Of a DNA stretch of 10,107 nt, positions 1 through 6,178 are shown in pieces (position 1 is the first letter of the stretch; the number at the start of each line of letters is the position of its first letter). This stretch comes from Azonexus sp. (GTDB lineage Bacteria; Pseudomonadota; Gammaproteobacteria; Burkholderiales; Rhodocyclaceae): contig JAUYQT010000115.1 in NCBI GenBank assembly GCA_030697085.1, positions 1-10,107 of the forward strand, given 5' to 3'. The position numbers were made by a program, and so were the translations under genes. Under the pieces are notes generated by a model that made no database searches, was not told the origin of the DNA, and saw nothing but the letters and a program-made list of their open reading frames with translations.

Positions 1-207
1 GCTATTAATTTCGTTCAGATGAAGGTCGGCCCCACCCCGAGAAATCGCCAGTTTTTCACTGTCGACCGCAGCAGCCTCAAATAAGGCGGGCGAATTATTC
101 ACTATAGGTTGCACCGCTTCATCTGCATTAGCCTGAACGGACCACCCAACGGCATTAACGAGCAAAGTGCCGACAATCAACCAACGGGAATGCTTTCTAT
201 CTTTCAC
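1..207 (-). CDS. small secreted protein, N-terminal 69 residues (runs off left edge)
   Basis: The frame opens with GTG at 207 and stays open to base 1, so only the N-terminus is seen. The start is supported by a purine-rich AAGGGGAAG about 5 bases upstream. The first ~28 residues form a clear Sec signal peptide: basic KDRKH-R, a hydrophobic stretch WLIVGTLLVNAVGW, and a likely cleavage after QANA. The mature part seen (DEAVQP...) is acidic and polar and ends near RGGADLHLNEINS. I do not recognise a named family. It lies 62 bases downstream of the large Gly-rich secreted protein on the same strand, with a terminator between them, so it probably belongs to the same export or matrix locus and is transcribed by read-through. 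Function unknown. Confidence 0.75.
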   Translation of the reverse strand, partial: MKDRKHSRWLIVGTLLVNAVGWSVQANADEAVQPIVNNSPALFEAAAVDSEKLAISRGGADLHLNEINS

Positions 208-229
208 GTCGCTTCCCCTTTCTTGACTC

Positions 230-258
230 AAAAACCCCGGAACCGTCAGGCCCCGGGG
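230..258 (-). terminator. intrinsic terminator after the Gly-rich protein gene
   Basis: Read on the minus strand, CCCCGG pairs with CCGGGG (bases 258-253 with 240-235). A short inner GG/CC pairing lies in the loop, and TTTTT (234-230) follows directly. It sits 11 bases past the stop codon of the 684-residue gene and about 23 bases before the next gene's start, so it would end most transcripts and let a fraction read through. Confidence 0.75.
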
Positions 259-269
259 CTTATTAACAC

Positions 270-2324
270 TTACTTGCCAACAGCCAGATTGGACTGAACA
301 TTGACCGCAGTTTGCACCAGCGCGTTAATGCCGCTGTTCTGAACTGCAGTCATGATCCCGGCAGCGGATTGCCCAACGCTGGTCATGCTGTTCGACATAT
401 CGAACACACCGGCGCTGACCGAGTTGGTCCCGCCATTACCACCAGCACCACCGACTGCGCCGTTGCCCACACCACCAACGCCACCGAGGCCGCCTTCGCC
501 GACAGCACCGTCACCACCGATAGCACCGACTGCGCCAGCGCCACCGGTGCTGGAGCCACCAGCGGCACCGCCTGCACCGGCTGCGCCGTTACCCGCCGTT
601 GCGGTGGAGCTACCGTTGGTAGCGCTGCTCGAAGCACTGCCGTTGCTGGCAGCCCCACCCGCAGCACCTGCGCCAGCGGCGTTGCTAGCCGTACCACCAG
701 CACCACCCGTGGCTGAACCACCCGTGCTGGATGCGGTCGACGTACCGGTTGCCGAGCCGCCGGCGCCGGTGATAGCCCCTGTCGTGCCGCCTGTGGCCGT
801 GCCAGTAGCCGTACCGGTCGACGCACCACTTGAAGCAGTCGAGGCGCCGCCGGTGCCGGTACCAGCGGTTGAGCTTGCCATACCTGTGCCCGCCCCAGCC
901 GTGGAGTTTGCCGTACCAGTGGCTGCGCCAGCAGTATTGGTTGCCGTTGGGGTGGCACTTCCAGTAGTTGGAGTACCAGCAGTACTCGTCGCGCCACCAG
1001 ATGTCGTCGTGGTCGGTCCGTTGGCCGCGGCGCCACCGGCGCCACCGGCTATTGCCGGATCGACAGTGCCAGCACCACCGGCACCGCCTCCTGCAGTGTT
1101 GCTCGAACTGGCAGCACCGGCGTTAGCTCTGCTATTGGCATTCGCACCGCCGGTAGAGGCTGTCTGGCGGGAAGTCGATGCTCCGCCGGAAGAAGTATCA
1201 GTAGCCCTGGATGAGCCACCCTTAGATGTGTCCATAGCGTCAGACGCGCCGCCCCGGCCTGCGGAACGGGCATCTGCGGCACCGGTACTATCGGTGTTGG
1301 TGGCGCCAGCGTTACCACTCCGGACTGTGCTAGTCGCATCAGAGCCGTAAGCCTGTTGCCGGGTCGTGTTCGAGGCATTGGCACCATTAGCCGTGGCCTC
1401 GCCACCATTGGCACCTCGGGCGTTGCGGGCATTGCCACCATCGCCGCCATTGCCGGCTGTAGCATCGCCAATCCTGGCATTCCCGGCATCAGCACTGCCA
1501 TTCGTTGCCGTAGCACTGCCACCCATGCCGCCAGCACCGCCCAAGCCACCAGCACCACCGTTCCCAGCATTGCCGCCACTGCCACCGGACCCGCCAGCGC
1601 CGCCAGAGCCACCCGTACCACCAGTCCCTCTACCGCCAGCACCGCCGTTACCGGCGCCGCCAGCACCACCGCTAGCGCCGTTGGCATTGCCCGCGTTGCT
1701 GGCATTGTTGCCAATCCCTGAAACGCTGTTGTCGGTTACCGTACCGCTCAGTTCAACCTTGGCAGTCGCCTTGCTCTCGTTAAAAGCATTGGTGAAAGCG
1801 GAAGTTGCGGTGCCGCCGTTATTGGCAGCGGTACCTTGATCCCTCGCCGCAGCCCGGCCATCGTTGTTACGGTTGTCACCGGTACTCTTGTCGTTATCCT
1901 GATCCCCGTTATTGGTCGTTGCAGTGGCACCGTTGTTGGCAGCGGCTGCCTGGTCCTCTGCCCTGGCGTTGCCCCTCCCGGAGTTGGTAGCCGTATCGGT
2001 ACGGGTATCGGTACGGGTATCGTTGCGGGTATCGGTACGGCTAACGGTATTGTTGTTGGCCTGGCCATACTCATTAGCCTGCGGACTCAAATCGCCAGCA
2101 TTTTGGGTTGAAGTCGCAGTGGCCGTTTGCGTTAAGCCAAGACGGGCACCAGCGCTTCCATTTTCCAGCGAGGCTGATGCCGCCGGGGTGTCCGGTGCCG
2201 GGGTTACCGGAACCGCCGAAGAGCTAACCGCCACGTCGCCGGTGAAGTTGTTCGTCGGATTCGCCCATACGGGGGTTGCACTGTAAGCGAGCGCAACGGC
2301 AGCGGCTAAAAGAGTCTTATTCAT
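270..2324 (-). CDS. large secreted Gly/Ala/Ser/Thr/Asn-rich low-complexity protein (684 aa)
   Basis: The ATG at 2324 has a strong ribosome site, GGAGG at 2337-2333, 8 bases upstream. Residues 1-21 are a Sec signal peptide with cleavage likely after PVWA. The mature protein has three parts: an Asn/Asp/Thr-rich N-terminal third that includes a TRTD repeat (about residues 96-111); a Gly-rich tract of GGAGG/GGSGG type (216-270) resembling PE-PGRS or glycine-rich adhesins; and a long Ala/Ser/Thr/Gly stretch. It ends in a more complex tail (about 632-684) with VQNSGINALVQTAVNVQSNL. I find no cysteine and very few aromatic residues, as in extracellular structural or functional-amyloid proteins. The opposite strand also has long open frames, but they are Pro/Ala-rich shadows of the Gly/Ala codons. 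A surface or matrix role is inference; no enzymatic domain is visible. A sigma54 promoter lies upstream and a terminator downstream. Confidence 0.88.
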   Translation of the reverse strand: MNKTLLAAAVALAYSATPVWANPTNNFTGDVAVSSSAVPVTPAPDTPAASASLENGSAGARLGLTQTATATSTQNAGDLSPQANEYGQANNNTVSRTDTRNDTRTDTRTDTATNSGRGNARAEDQAAAANNGATATTNNGDQDNDKSTGDNRNNDGRAAARDQGTAANNGGTATSAFTNAFNESKATAKVELSGTVTDNSVSGIGNNASNAGNANGASGGAGGAGNGGAGGRGTGGTGGSGGAGGSGGSGGNAGNGGAGGLGGAGGMGGSATATNGSADAGNARIGDATAGNGGDGGNARNARGANGGEATANGANASNTTRQQAYGSDATSTVRSGNAGATNTDSTGAADARSAGRGGASDAMDTSKGGSSRATDTSSGGASTSRQTASTGGANANSRANAGAASSSNTAGGGAGGAGTVDPAIAGGAGGAAANGPTTTTSGGATSTAGTPTTGSATPTATNTAGAATGTANSTAGAGTGMASSTAGTGTGGASTASSGASTGTATGTATGGTTGAITGAGGSATGTSTASSTGGSATGGAGGTASNAAGAGAAGGAASNGSASSSATNGSSTATAGNGAAGAGGAAGGSSTGGAGAVGAIGGDGAVGEGGLGGVGGVGNGAVGGAGGNGGTNSVSAGVFDMSNSMTSVGQSAAGIMTAVQNSGINALVQTAVNVQSNLAVGK
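1515..1679 (-). repeat. PGRS-like glycine-rich tract within the secreted protein gene
   Basis: This stretch encodes residues 216-270, which are almost wholly Gly with Ala, Ser and Asn in GGAGG/GGSGG/GNGG units. At DNA level it is a degenerate GCC/ACC-rich triplet repeat when read on the plus strand. Such tracts can change length by slippage in frame. Confidence 0.7.
1991..2038 (-). repeat. four tandem 12-bp repeats (VNTR-like) encoding TRTD units
   Basis: On the plus strand the unit is GGGTATCGGTAC, four copies end to end at 1991-2002, 2003-2014, 2015-2026 and 2027-2038. The first and third copies carry small changes. It encodes RTDTRNDTRTDTRTDT in the secreted protein. The period is a multiple of three, so copy-number change keeps the frame. 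Confidence 0.8.
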
Positions 2325-2391
2325 GATGAAAACCTCCGGTCATATTTTGAAGTGGCCGCAGCCCCATGCCACGCCCTCCGATTGACCTAAC

Positions 2392-2407
2392 AGCAATGCC
2401 CGTGCCA
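2392..2407 (-). promoter_or_regulatory. sigma54 (RpoN) -24/-12 promoter for the Gly-rich secreted protein
   Basis: On the minus strand the sequence reads TGGCACGGGCATTGCT, which fits the known RpoN consensus TGGCACG-N4-TTGCW at every conserved base, with GG and GC 10 bases apart. It points toward the 684-residue gene. Transcription would start near 2381, giving a leader of about 57 bases before the ATG at 2324. Confidence 0.85.
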
Positions 2408-2624
2408 TCAAGAAATAAAAACGCTAACCAACTGATTTTATAGAAACAAATATGACTAGATAGCAAAACAACAGCCCTAAACTAATGCCATATGTGTAAA
2501 TAATCTGAAACAAGATACAGGCTAAATCAGGCAAAACAGCGAGCCAAGATTACGGATATGTGGTCTGGCGCTCGAAGGCACGGCGTTGGCCGCATTTTGC
2601 AAAAATGTAACCAAGTTGATACAA

Positions 2625-2651
2625 ACCAAAACGCCCCCTGAAACGAAGACG
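2625..2651 (+). repeat. 27-bp imperfect direct repeat, copy 1
   Basis: It runs from ACCAAAACG to TGAAACGAAGACG and matches 23 of 27 bases with a second copy 221 bases further on. The best-kept core is TGAAACGAAG (2639-2648). It lies about 245 bases upstream of the predicted sigma54 start site, so it could be an activator site; that is inference. Confidence 0.5.
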
Positions 2652-2845
2652 ACCGACACTCAGCCGAGCGCAAAAAAAGGACCCGATGAAAATATCCATT
2701 AAAAATCAATCGCTAAAAAGAGAACTGCCGATAACTACCAAAATCACAGTAACGCGGCTATTGACCATCCGGTATGTCGAGTTTCTCCAGCAAGCTTTAA
2801 CTTTGCGCCGGTCAGAGAAGTAACGGCGGAGGCCCCACGGTCAAC

Positions 2846-2872
2846 ACCAAAAAGCACCGTGAAACGAAGCCG
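2846..2872 (+). repeat. 27-bp imperfect direct repeat, copy 2
   Basis: It runs from ACCAAAAAGC to TGAAACGAAGCCG and differs from copy 1 at four positions. It sits 27 bases before the cyclase start codon, so a protein bound here could also control that gene. A shorter related element, CTGAAACAAGA, occurs at about 2505-2515. Confidence 0.5.
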
Positions 2873-2899
2873 CGCCTATTCATCCAGTTGGAGAGTTCG

Positions 2900-3967
2900 A
2901 TGCATCGCTGTCAGAGCAAGATATCCAGAACGGCCCCCAAACGCGGCAGCATCCAGCGCCATCCGCTCACGGCCGAACCGATGGCCTATTTGGAGCAGCT
3001 GGCGGCGGTATCTGAAAATGCGGTGATGATTACCACAGCGGCGGGGTGCATCACCTACATCAACCCGGTCTTTGAAGCTCTGACCGGCTATGGAAACAAG
3101 GAAATATGTGGACAAGACGCCAGTCTCTTCCATGCCGGCGAGCCTGATCAGCGCCTTTTTGACTACGACGACATTTGGTCAGCCCTGAGTAAAAGCCAGG
3201 AGAGCGGCGATTTCCCCAAATGTTTTATCCATCGCAAGAAAAATGGTGAGTTTTTCTTCATAGAACAAGTCACCCGGCCCTTTATCGCCCCCGATGGCAG
3301 CATCACCCATTACATTTTGACCGGGCGCGATATCAGCGAACGCATCAACACACTGCACCAACTGGCCAGACAAGCCAACCACGATGACCTGACCGGGCTG
3401 AGCAATCGCAATTTATTTATGGATCGCCTAAGCCAGGCCTTCAACCAGGCCGCACGGCGCAACGATCGCTTTGCCATGCTCTATATCGACCTCGACGGTT
3501 TCAAGAAAATCAATGACAGCCTGGGCCACGCCGCCGGTGATGAGCTATTACGGGCTGTCGCAACGCGACTGCGACAGAGTGTCCGCGAAGTAGACACCGT
3601 CGCCCGCCTCGGCGGCGATGAATTTGCCCTCATCCTCCCCGACGCCAAACATCGCGAAGACGTTGAAACAGTCGTTGGGAAAATACTTCAAGCCTTCCAG
3701 GAACCAGTGATTTGGCAGCAAGCCTCACTCGCCATTCGCGCCAGTATCGGCGCCTCGCTCTACCCTGAAAACGCCACTAGTTGCGAGCAACTCCTGCAGC
3801 ACGCTGACAAGGCCATGTATCAACAAAAAAAAGCCGGCGGTAATGGCGTCAGCCATTTTGATCAAGATACAGTCGACTCAAATATGCAAAAAAAATCCAG
3901 AAAAAAGCCGGTTCGCCTTAAGCGGCTTTCCCCACACGCAAGCCAGGCAGCCCAATCAGCGCCTTGA
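2900..3967 (+). CDS. PAS-GGDEF diguanylate cyclase
   Basis: A cytoplasmic enzyme predicted to make c-di-GMP from two GTP. I chose the ATG at 2900 over an in-frame TTG at 2888, because GGAGAG (2890-2895) is a good ribosome site for the ATG; this gives 355 residues. After a basic N-terminus, residues about 30-150 form a PAS domain (AVMITTAAGCITYINPVFEALTGY ... ends GRDISER). The GGDEF domain runs from about 160 to 320 and includes the metal/substrate segment YIDLDGFKKINDSLGH, an intact GGDEF signature at 238-242 and a product-inhibition site REVD at 229-232, exactly five residues before it. So it should be active and feedback-inhibited. No transmembrane segment or EAL domain is seen. A basic tail (about 325-345) follows. 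Two A8 runs (3825-3832, 3888-3895) could allow slippage. It faces the VpsR-like gene tail to tail. Confidence 0.93.
   Translation: MHRCQSKISRTAPKRGSIQRHPLTAEPMAYLEQLAAVSENAVMITTAAGCITYINPVFEALTGYGNKEICGQDASLFHAGEPDQRLFDYDDIWSALSKSQESGDFPKCFIHRKKNGEFFFIEQVTRPFIAPDGSITHYILTGRDISERINTLHQLARQANHDDLTGLSNRNLFMDRLSQAFNQAARRNDRFAMLYIDLDGFKKINDSLGHAAGDELLRAVATRLRQSVREVDTVARLGGDEFALILPDAKHREDVETVVGKILQAFQEPVIWQQASLAIRASIGASLYPENATSCEQLLQHADKAMYQQKKAGGNGVSHFDQDTVDSNMQKKSRKKPVRLKRLSPHASQAAQSAP
3901..3929 (-). terminator. intrinsic terminator for the VpsR-like gene, inside the convergent cyclase gene
   Basis: On the minus strand AAAGCCG pairs with CGGCTTT (3929-3923 with 3910-3904) around a 12-base loop. 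The T tract starts in the stem and runs to 3901, with a further T8 at 3895-3888. It lies about 220 bases beyond the stop of the VpsR-like gene and inside the last codons of the cyclase gene. On the plus strand no T-run follows the stem, so it works mainly for minus-strand transcripts. Confidence 0.65.
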
Positions 3968-4037
3968 TTTTTACCTTGCCGAAACGGACAACATCCCAGA
4001 CTTGAAGCAGTGCTGATTTAAACCATTTTGTCGCGCC

Positions 4038-4057
4038 AGCACACCCCAAGGTGTGCT
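4038..4057. repeat. perfect 8-bp stem-loop between convergent genes
   Basis: AGCACACC, loop CCAA, GGTGTGCT. There is no T-run on either side, so it is not a classical terminator. It may be part of a dispersed intergenic repeat or a bidirectional transcript end. Confidence 0.55.
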
Positions 4058-4094
4058 CCCTGCGGAACAAAGGCGAAACCCATGAGCACCAAGG

Positions 4095-4124
4095 TTCTGG
4101 ATCCCCGCTAGCGTGAGAATGACG
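4095..4124. repeat. decayed REP-like palindromic repeat
   Basis: GGATCCCCGC...GAATGACG has the shape of the common proteobacterial intergenic repeat of the type GGATTCCCGC-TTCG-GCGGGAATGACG, but its second arm is eroded (GCGTGAGAATGACG). Only one copy is present in this window, so the assignment rests on resemblance. Confidence 0.4.
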
Positions 4125-4149
4125 AATTAATCAGCGCATTCCTTACTGC

Positions 4150-5532
4150 TCAAGCCTGACAAATCCCCGTCTTGGCGTCAGAAGACAGTTTCGAATTCAA
4201 CTCGATATTGAACTTGTTAATACCCCGGTAAAGGGTGACTCGGGAAACACCGAGTTGCTGGGCCGCTTTTGAGACGTTATTACCGTTGGCGCGCAGGCTG
4301 GATTCAATAATATCCCGCTCAAAAGAAGCACGTGCCGCCTCCAGCGTCACCCCCTGATTCTCCTGAACGAAAATCGCCAGGCCAAGATCAGCCGCGGTAA
4401 TCAGTTTGCTATCACTCATCACCACAGCACGATGCACCCGGTTAATCAGCTCGCGCACATTGCCCGGCCAGTGAAACAACTCCATCGCACCAATCGCCTC
4501 GGCGGTAAACCCTGAAACCTTGCGCCGGGTTGGGCCTGATGAAAAATTCTGCAACACCGTTTCAGCCAGCAAACGCACATCCCCCGCACGCTCCCGTAGC
4601 GGCGGCAATTGCATATGAATCACATTAAGGCGATAAAACAAATCCTCGCGGAAACGCCCTTCGCGAATAGCCTCCTGCAAATCGACATGCGTTGCCGCCA
4701 CGAGGCGGAAATCAACCGGGATCGACTGCGTTGAGCCAAGTCGGGTTATCGCCTGCTCCTGCAAAACCCGGAGCAAATTGACCTGCATGCCAAGCGGCAA
4801 ATCACCGATCTCATCGAGGAAAAGAACCCCGCCGTTGGCCGACTCAATACTGCCGATTTTTCGCTGACTCGCGCCGGTAAACGCGCCCTTCTCATGCCCG
4901 AATAGCTCGGACTGAATCAAATTGATCGGAATCGCCCCGCAATTAACCACCACAAACGGCTTGCCTGAACGTGACGAATAATTGTGAATCGCTCTGGCGA
5001 CCAGCTCCTTGCCCGTTCCCGACTCGCCACCGAGCAACACCGGCAACTCAGTATCGAGCACCTTTTCCAGCTGCCGAAAAAATTTGAACATAGCCGGGCT
5101 GGTGCCACAAATACCAAAGCGCCCGGACCCATCATTTTTACTCACCAGCGCCTGCCGCATACGCGCCTTGCCACACGCATGTCCAATGCTCATCGCCAGG
5201 CGCCGCGGCTCAATCGGCAAGGTATGAAAATCGTGAAACGCATTCAGGATAAACGTCTGAAACTCGCGGGAGGCCAGCGAGTCCGGCGAAACGACGCCAA
5301 TCCATTCCATCATCGGCGCACAGGCAATCATTCGCTCAACCTCCTCCCGCAACTCGGGCGTCAGCAAATCAAGCACCACCAAACCCACACTGCAATGATC
5401 CTTGGCGAGCATTTTCTGCACCGCCGGCACTGACTCGAAACAATGAACCGTTTGATCCGCCGCAACCAATAAAGGCAACTGCTCGGCGAGAAGCCCATGC
5501 GCGTCAAACACCAGCACATTCCGTCTTTTCAT
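4150..5532 (-). CDS. sigma54-dependent activator, VpsR type
   Basis: A bacterial enhancer-binding protein that remodels RNA polymerase-sigma54 using ATP. I take ATG at 5532 (460 residues), with GGGGA about 7 bases upstream, rather than a further upstream in-frame start. Residues 1-130 are a receiver-like domain of the VpsR kind, with Asp55 in VVLDLL and the segment FHTLPIEPRRLAMSIGHA linking to the AAA+ domain. The latter has Walker A GGESGTGKE (168-176), the sigma54 loop GAFTGA (216-221), Walker B GGVLFLDE (234-241), and REDLFYRLNV and WPGNVREL further on. The C-terminus (about 398-442) is a Fis-type helix-turn-helix (NNVSKAAQQLGVSRVTLYRGI). VpsR of Vibrio binds c-di-GMP and activates biofilm genes. 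By analogy, the RpoN promoter at 2.4 kb is the natural target here; that link is inference. The gene converges with the cyclase gene. Confidence 0.92.
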   Translation of the reverse strand: MKRRNVLVFDAHGLLAEQLPLLVAADQTVHCFESVPAVQKMLAKDHCSVGLVVLDLLTPELREEVERMIACAPMMEWIGVVSPDSLASREFQTFILNAFHDFHTLPIEPRRLAMSIGHACGKARMRQALVSKNDGSGRFGICGTSPAMFKFFRQLEKVLDTELPVLLGGESGTGKELVARAIHNYSSRSGKPFVVVNCGAIPINLIQSELFGHEKGAFTGASQRKIGSIESANGGVLFLDEIGDLPLGMQVNLLRVLQEQAITRLGSTQSIPVDFRLVAATHVDLQEAIREGRFREDLFYRLNVIHMQLPPLRERAGDVRLLAETVLQNFSSGPTRRKVSGFTAEAIGAMELFHWPGNVRELINRVHRAVVMSDSKLITAADLGLAIFVQENQGVTLEAARASFERDIIESSLRANGNNVSKAAQQLGVSRVTLYRGINKFNIELNSKLSSDAKTGICQA

Positions 5533-5832
5533 TGTGACGTCCCCATTGATTTCAGTATTCACTAGCACCCGCATCGTGGGTAAATATTGCCCTCGCCCCC
5601 CAATCCTGCGAATACCACCTTCCACTTAATCGGCATAATATATACGCCATAGAGCCGGAGGCTTAGCCGCCATTATTTGATGATCGGCTCCCGCATACCG
5701 TGATCCGCGTAAGCAAAATACTGATCCGTCAGTATTTCTCCTACCTTGATTCGGCCATAACTTGAATCCAGGAACGCCACAGCGCTCAATCCAGAAAAGC
5801 TGCCGCGCGTTACCTCCATCAAGGAGAGGGCT
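5533..5832. other. divergent intergenic region between the VpsR-like gene and a small exported protein
   Basis: It holds an AT-rich patch CATAATATATACG near 5634-5646 that could serve as a -10 region for either direction, but no -35 is convincing. A G/C-rich partial inverted stretch at about 5653-5672 and the palindrome at 5716-5737 (separate entry) are also present. TGATCCG occurs twice, at 5701-5707 and 5722-5728, exactly 21 bases apart. No sigma54 motif was found on either strand. Confidence 0.4.
5716..5737. promoter_or_regulatory. 22-bp palindrome AAATAC-N10-GTATTT, copy 1 (candidate operator)
   Basis: AAATACTGA, loop TCCG, TCAGTATTT: nine perfect pairs. Its centre is about 106 bases before the GTG of the small exported protein and about 195 bases before the VpsR-like start. 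The outer half-sites AAATAC/GTATTT and the N10 spacing recur at 7316-7337. There is no T-run outside the stem, so an operator is more likely than a terminator. Confidence 0.5.
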
Positions 5833-6126
5833 GTGAAAATCACCTTTATGCTGGCGAGCACATGCCTAATCCTTGGCTTAGTACAATCGATCGCGGCCCA
5901 CGCCAACGCCATCAACGAAAGCAAAACAGTTTTGCCGGACAGCAGCGGTGCCAGGGGCGAGCGTAAAACGCCACCCGCCGAAGCTGGCAACGAGCAAACA
6001 TCGAGTGATCGTGAACTGGCCGCCAGGGCAAAAAAACAGCCAATCAGCCGCCTGACGGAAACTTCCGTTGGCGAGCGGCGGCAATCTTTCTTTCTCTTGC
6101 TGCAAATTTTGCGCAGTGCCAAATAG
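5833..6126 (+). CDS. small exported hypothetical protein (97 aa)
   Basis: The GTG at 5833 is preceded by AAGGAGAGG (from 5821), a very good ribosome site, which decides the start. Residues 1-24 (MKITFMLASTCLILGLVQSIAAHA) form a Sec signal peptide. The mature ~73 residues are polar and charged (SDRELAARAKKQP), and the end is basic and hydrophobic: RRQSFFLLLQILRSAK. I recognise no family. The last segment could be an amphipathic or membrane-contacting helix. It is divergent from the VpsR-like gene and so may share control with it. A 149-codon minus-strand frame covers the same DNA, but it lacks a signal of its own and is taken as a shadow. Confidence 0.7.
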   Translation: MKITFMLASTCLILGLVQSIAAHANAINESKTVLPDSSGARGERKTPPAEAGNEQTSSDRELAARAKKQPISRLTETSVGERRQSFFLLLQILRSAK

Positions 6127-6159
6127 CTTTCAACCTAAGCCAGCTTTGAACCTAAGCCG
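6126..6159 (+). repeat. two tandem 17-bp copies in a convergent gap
   Basis: GCTTTCAACCTAAGCCA (6126-6142) is followed directly by GCTTTGAACCTAAGCCG (6143-6159), with 15 of 17 bases equal. It begins at the last base of the stop codon of the small exported protein gene. It looks like a local duplication; no function is evident. Confidence 0.75.
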
Positions 6160-6178
6160 GACAAGCGGGAAAACCCAC

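Larger units (their letters stand above)
2408..2899. other. long AT-rich intergenic control region
   Basis: About 490 bases lie between the sigma54 promoter and the diguanylate cyclase start. The left half is AT-rich, as expected for the bending and binding region upstream of an RpoN promoter. It holds a TTTTGCAAAA palindrome (2595-2604), the two 27-bp repeats listed separately, and a small inverted repeat CACGGT/ACCGTG (2836-2841, 2856-2861) in the probable leader of the cyclase gene. A 60-codon minus-strand frame (2527-2709) is open, but it has no good ribosome site and nothing recognisable. I see no convincing sigma70 promoter for the cyclase. Confidence 0.5.

Noticed and set aside
352..1839. 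Long plus-strand open frames (332 and 157 codons, Pro/Ala-rich) opposite the Gly-rich gene
   Set aside because: They are the complement of Gly/Ala/Thr codons (GGN read as NCC), lack ribosome sites and signal sequences, and are fully explained by the real minus-strand gene with its promoter and terminator.
1991..2038. CRISPR-like array
   Set aside because: The 12-bp units are directly joined without spacers and are in-frame coding repeats.
2527..2709. 60-codon minus-strand frame in the control region
   Set aside because: No ribosome site, no family resemblance, and it overlaps AT-rich regulatory sequence.
4984..5433. 149-codon plus-strand frame opposite the VpsR-like gene
   Set aside because: It lies wholly within the conserved AAA+ coding sequence in antisense; a shadow.
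5640..5720. A c-di-GMP (GEMM) riboswitch near the VpsR-like leader, suggested by a GCCTCCGGC-like stretch
   Set aside because: The other conserved parts (the CACGCACAGGGCAAACC core and the tetraloop receptor) are not there.
5673..6122. 149-codon minus-strand frame over the small exported protein
   Set aside because: No good ribosome site and no recognisable domain; the plus-strand frame has a strong ribosome site and a signal peptide.
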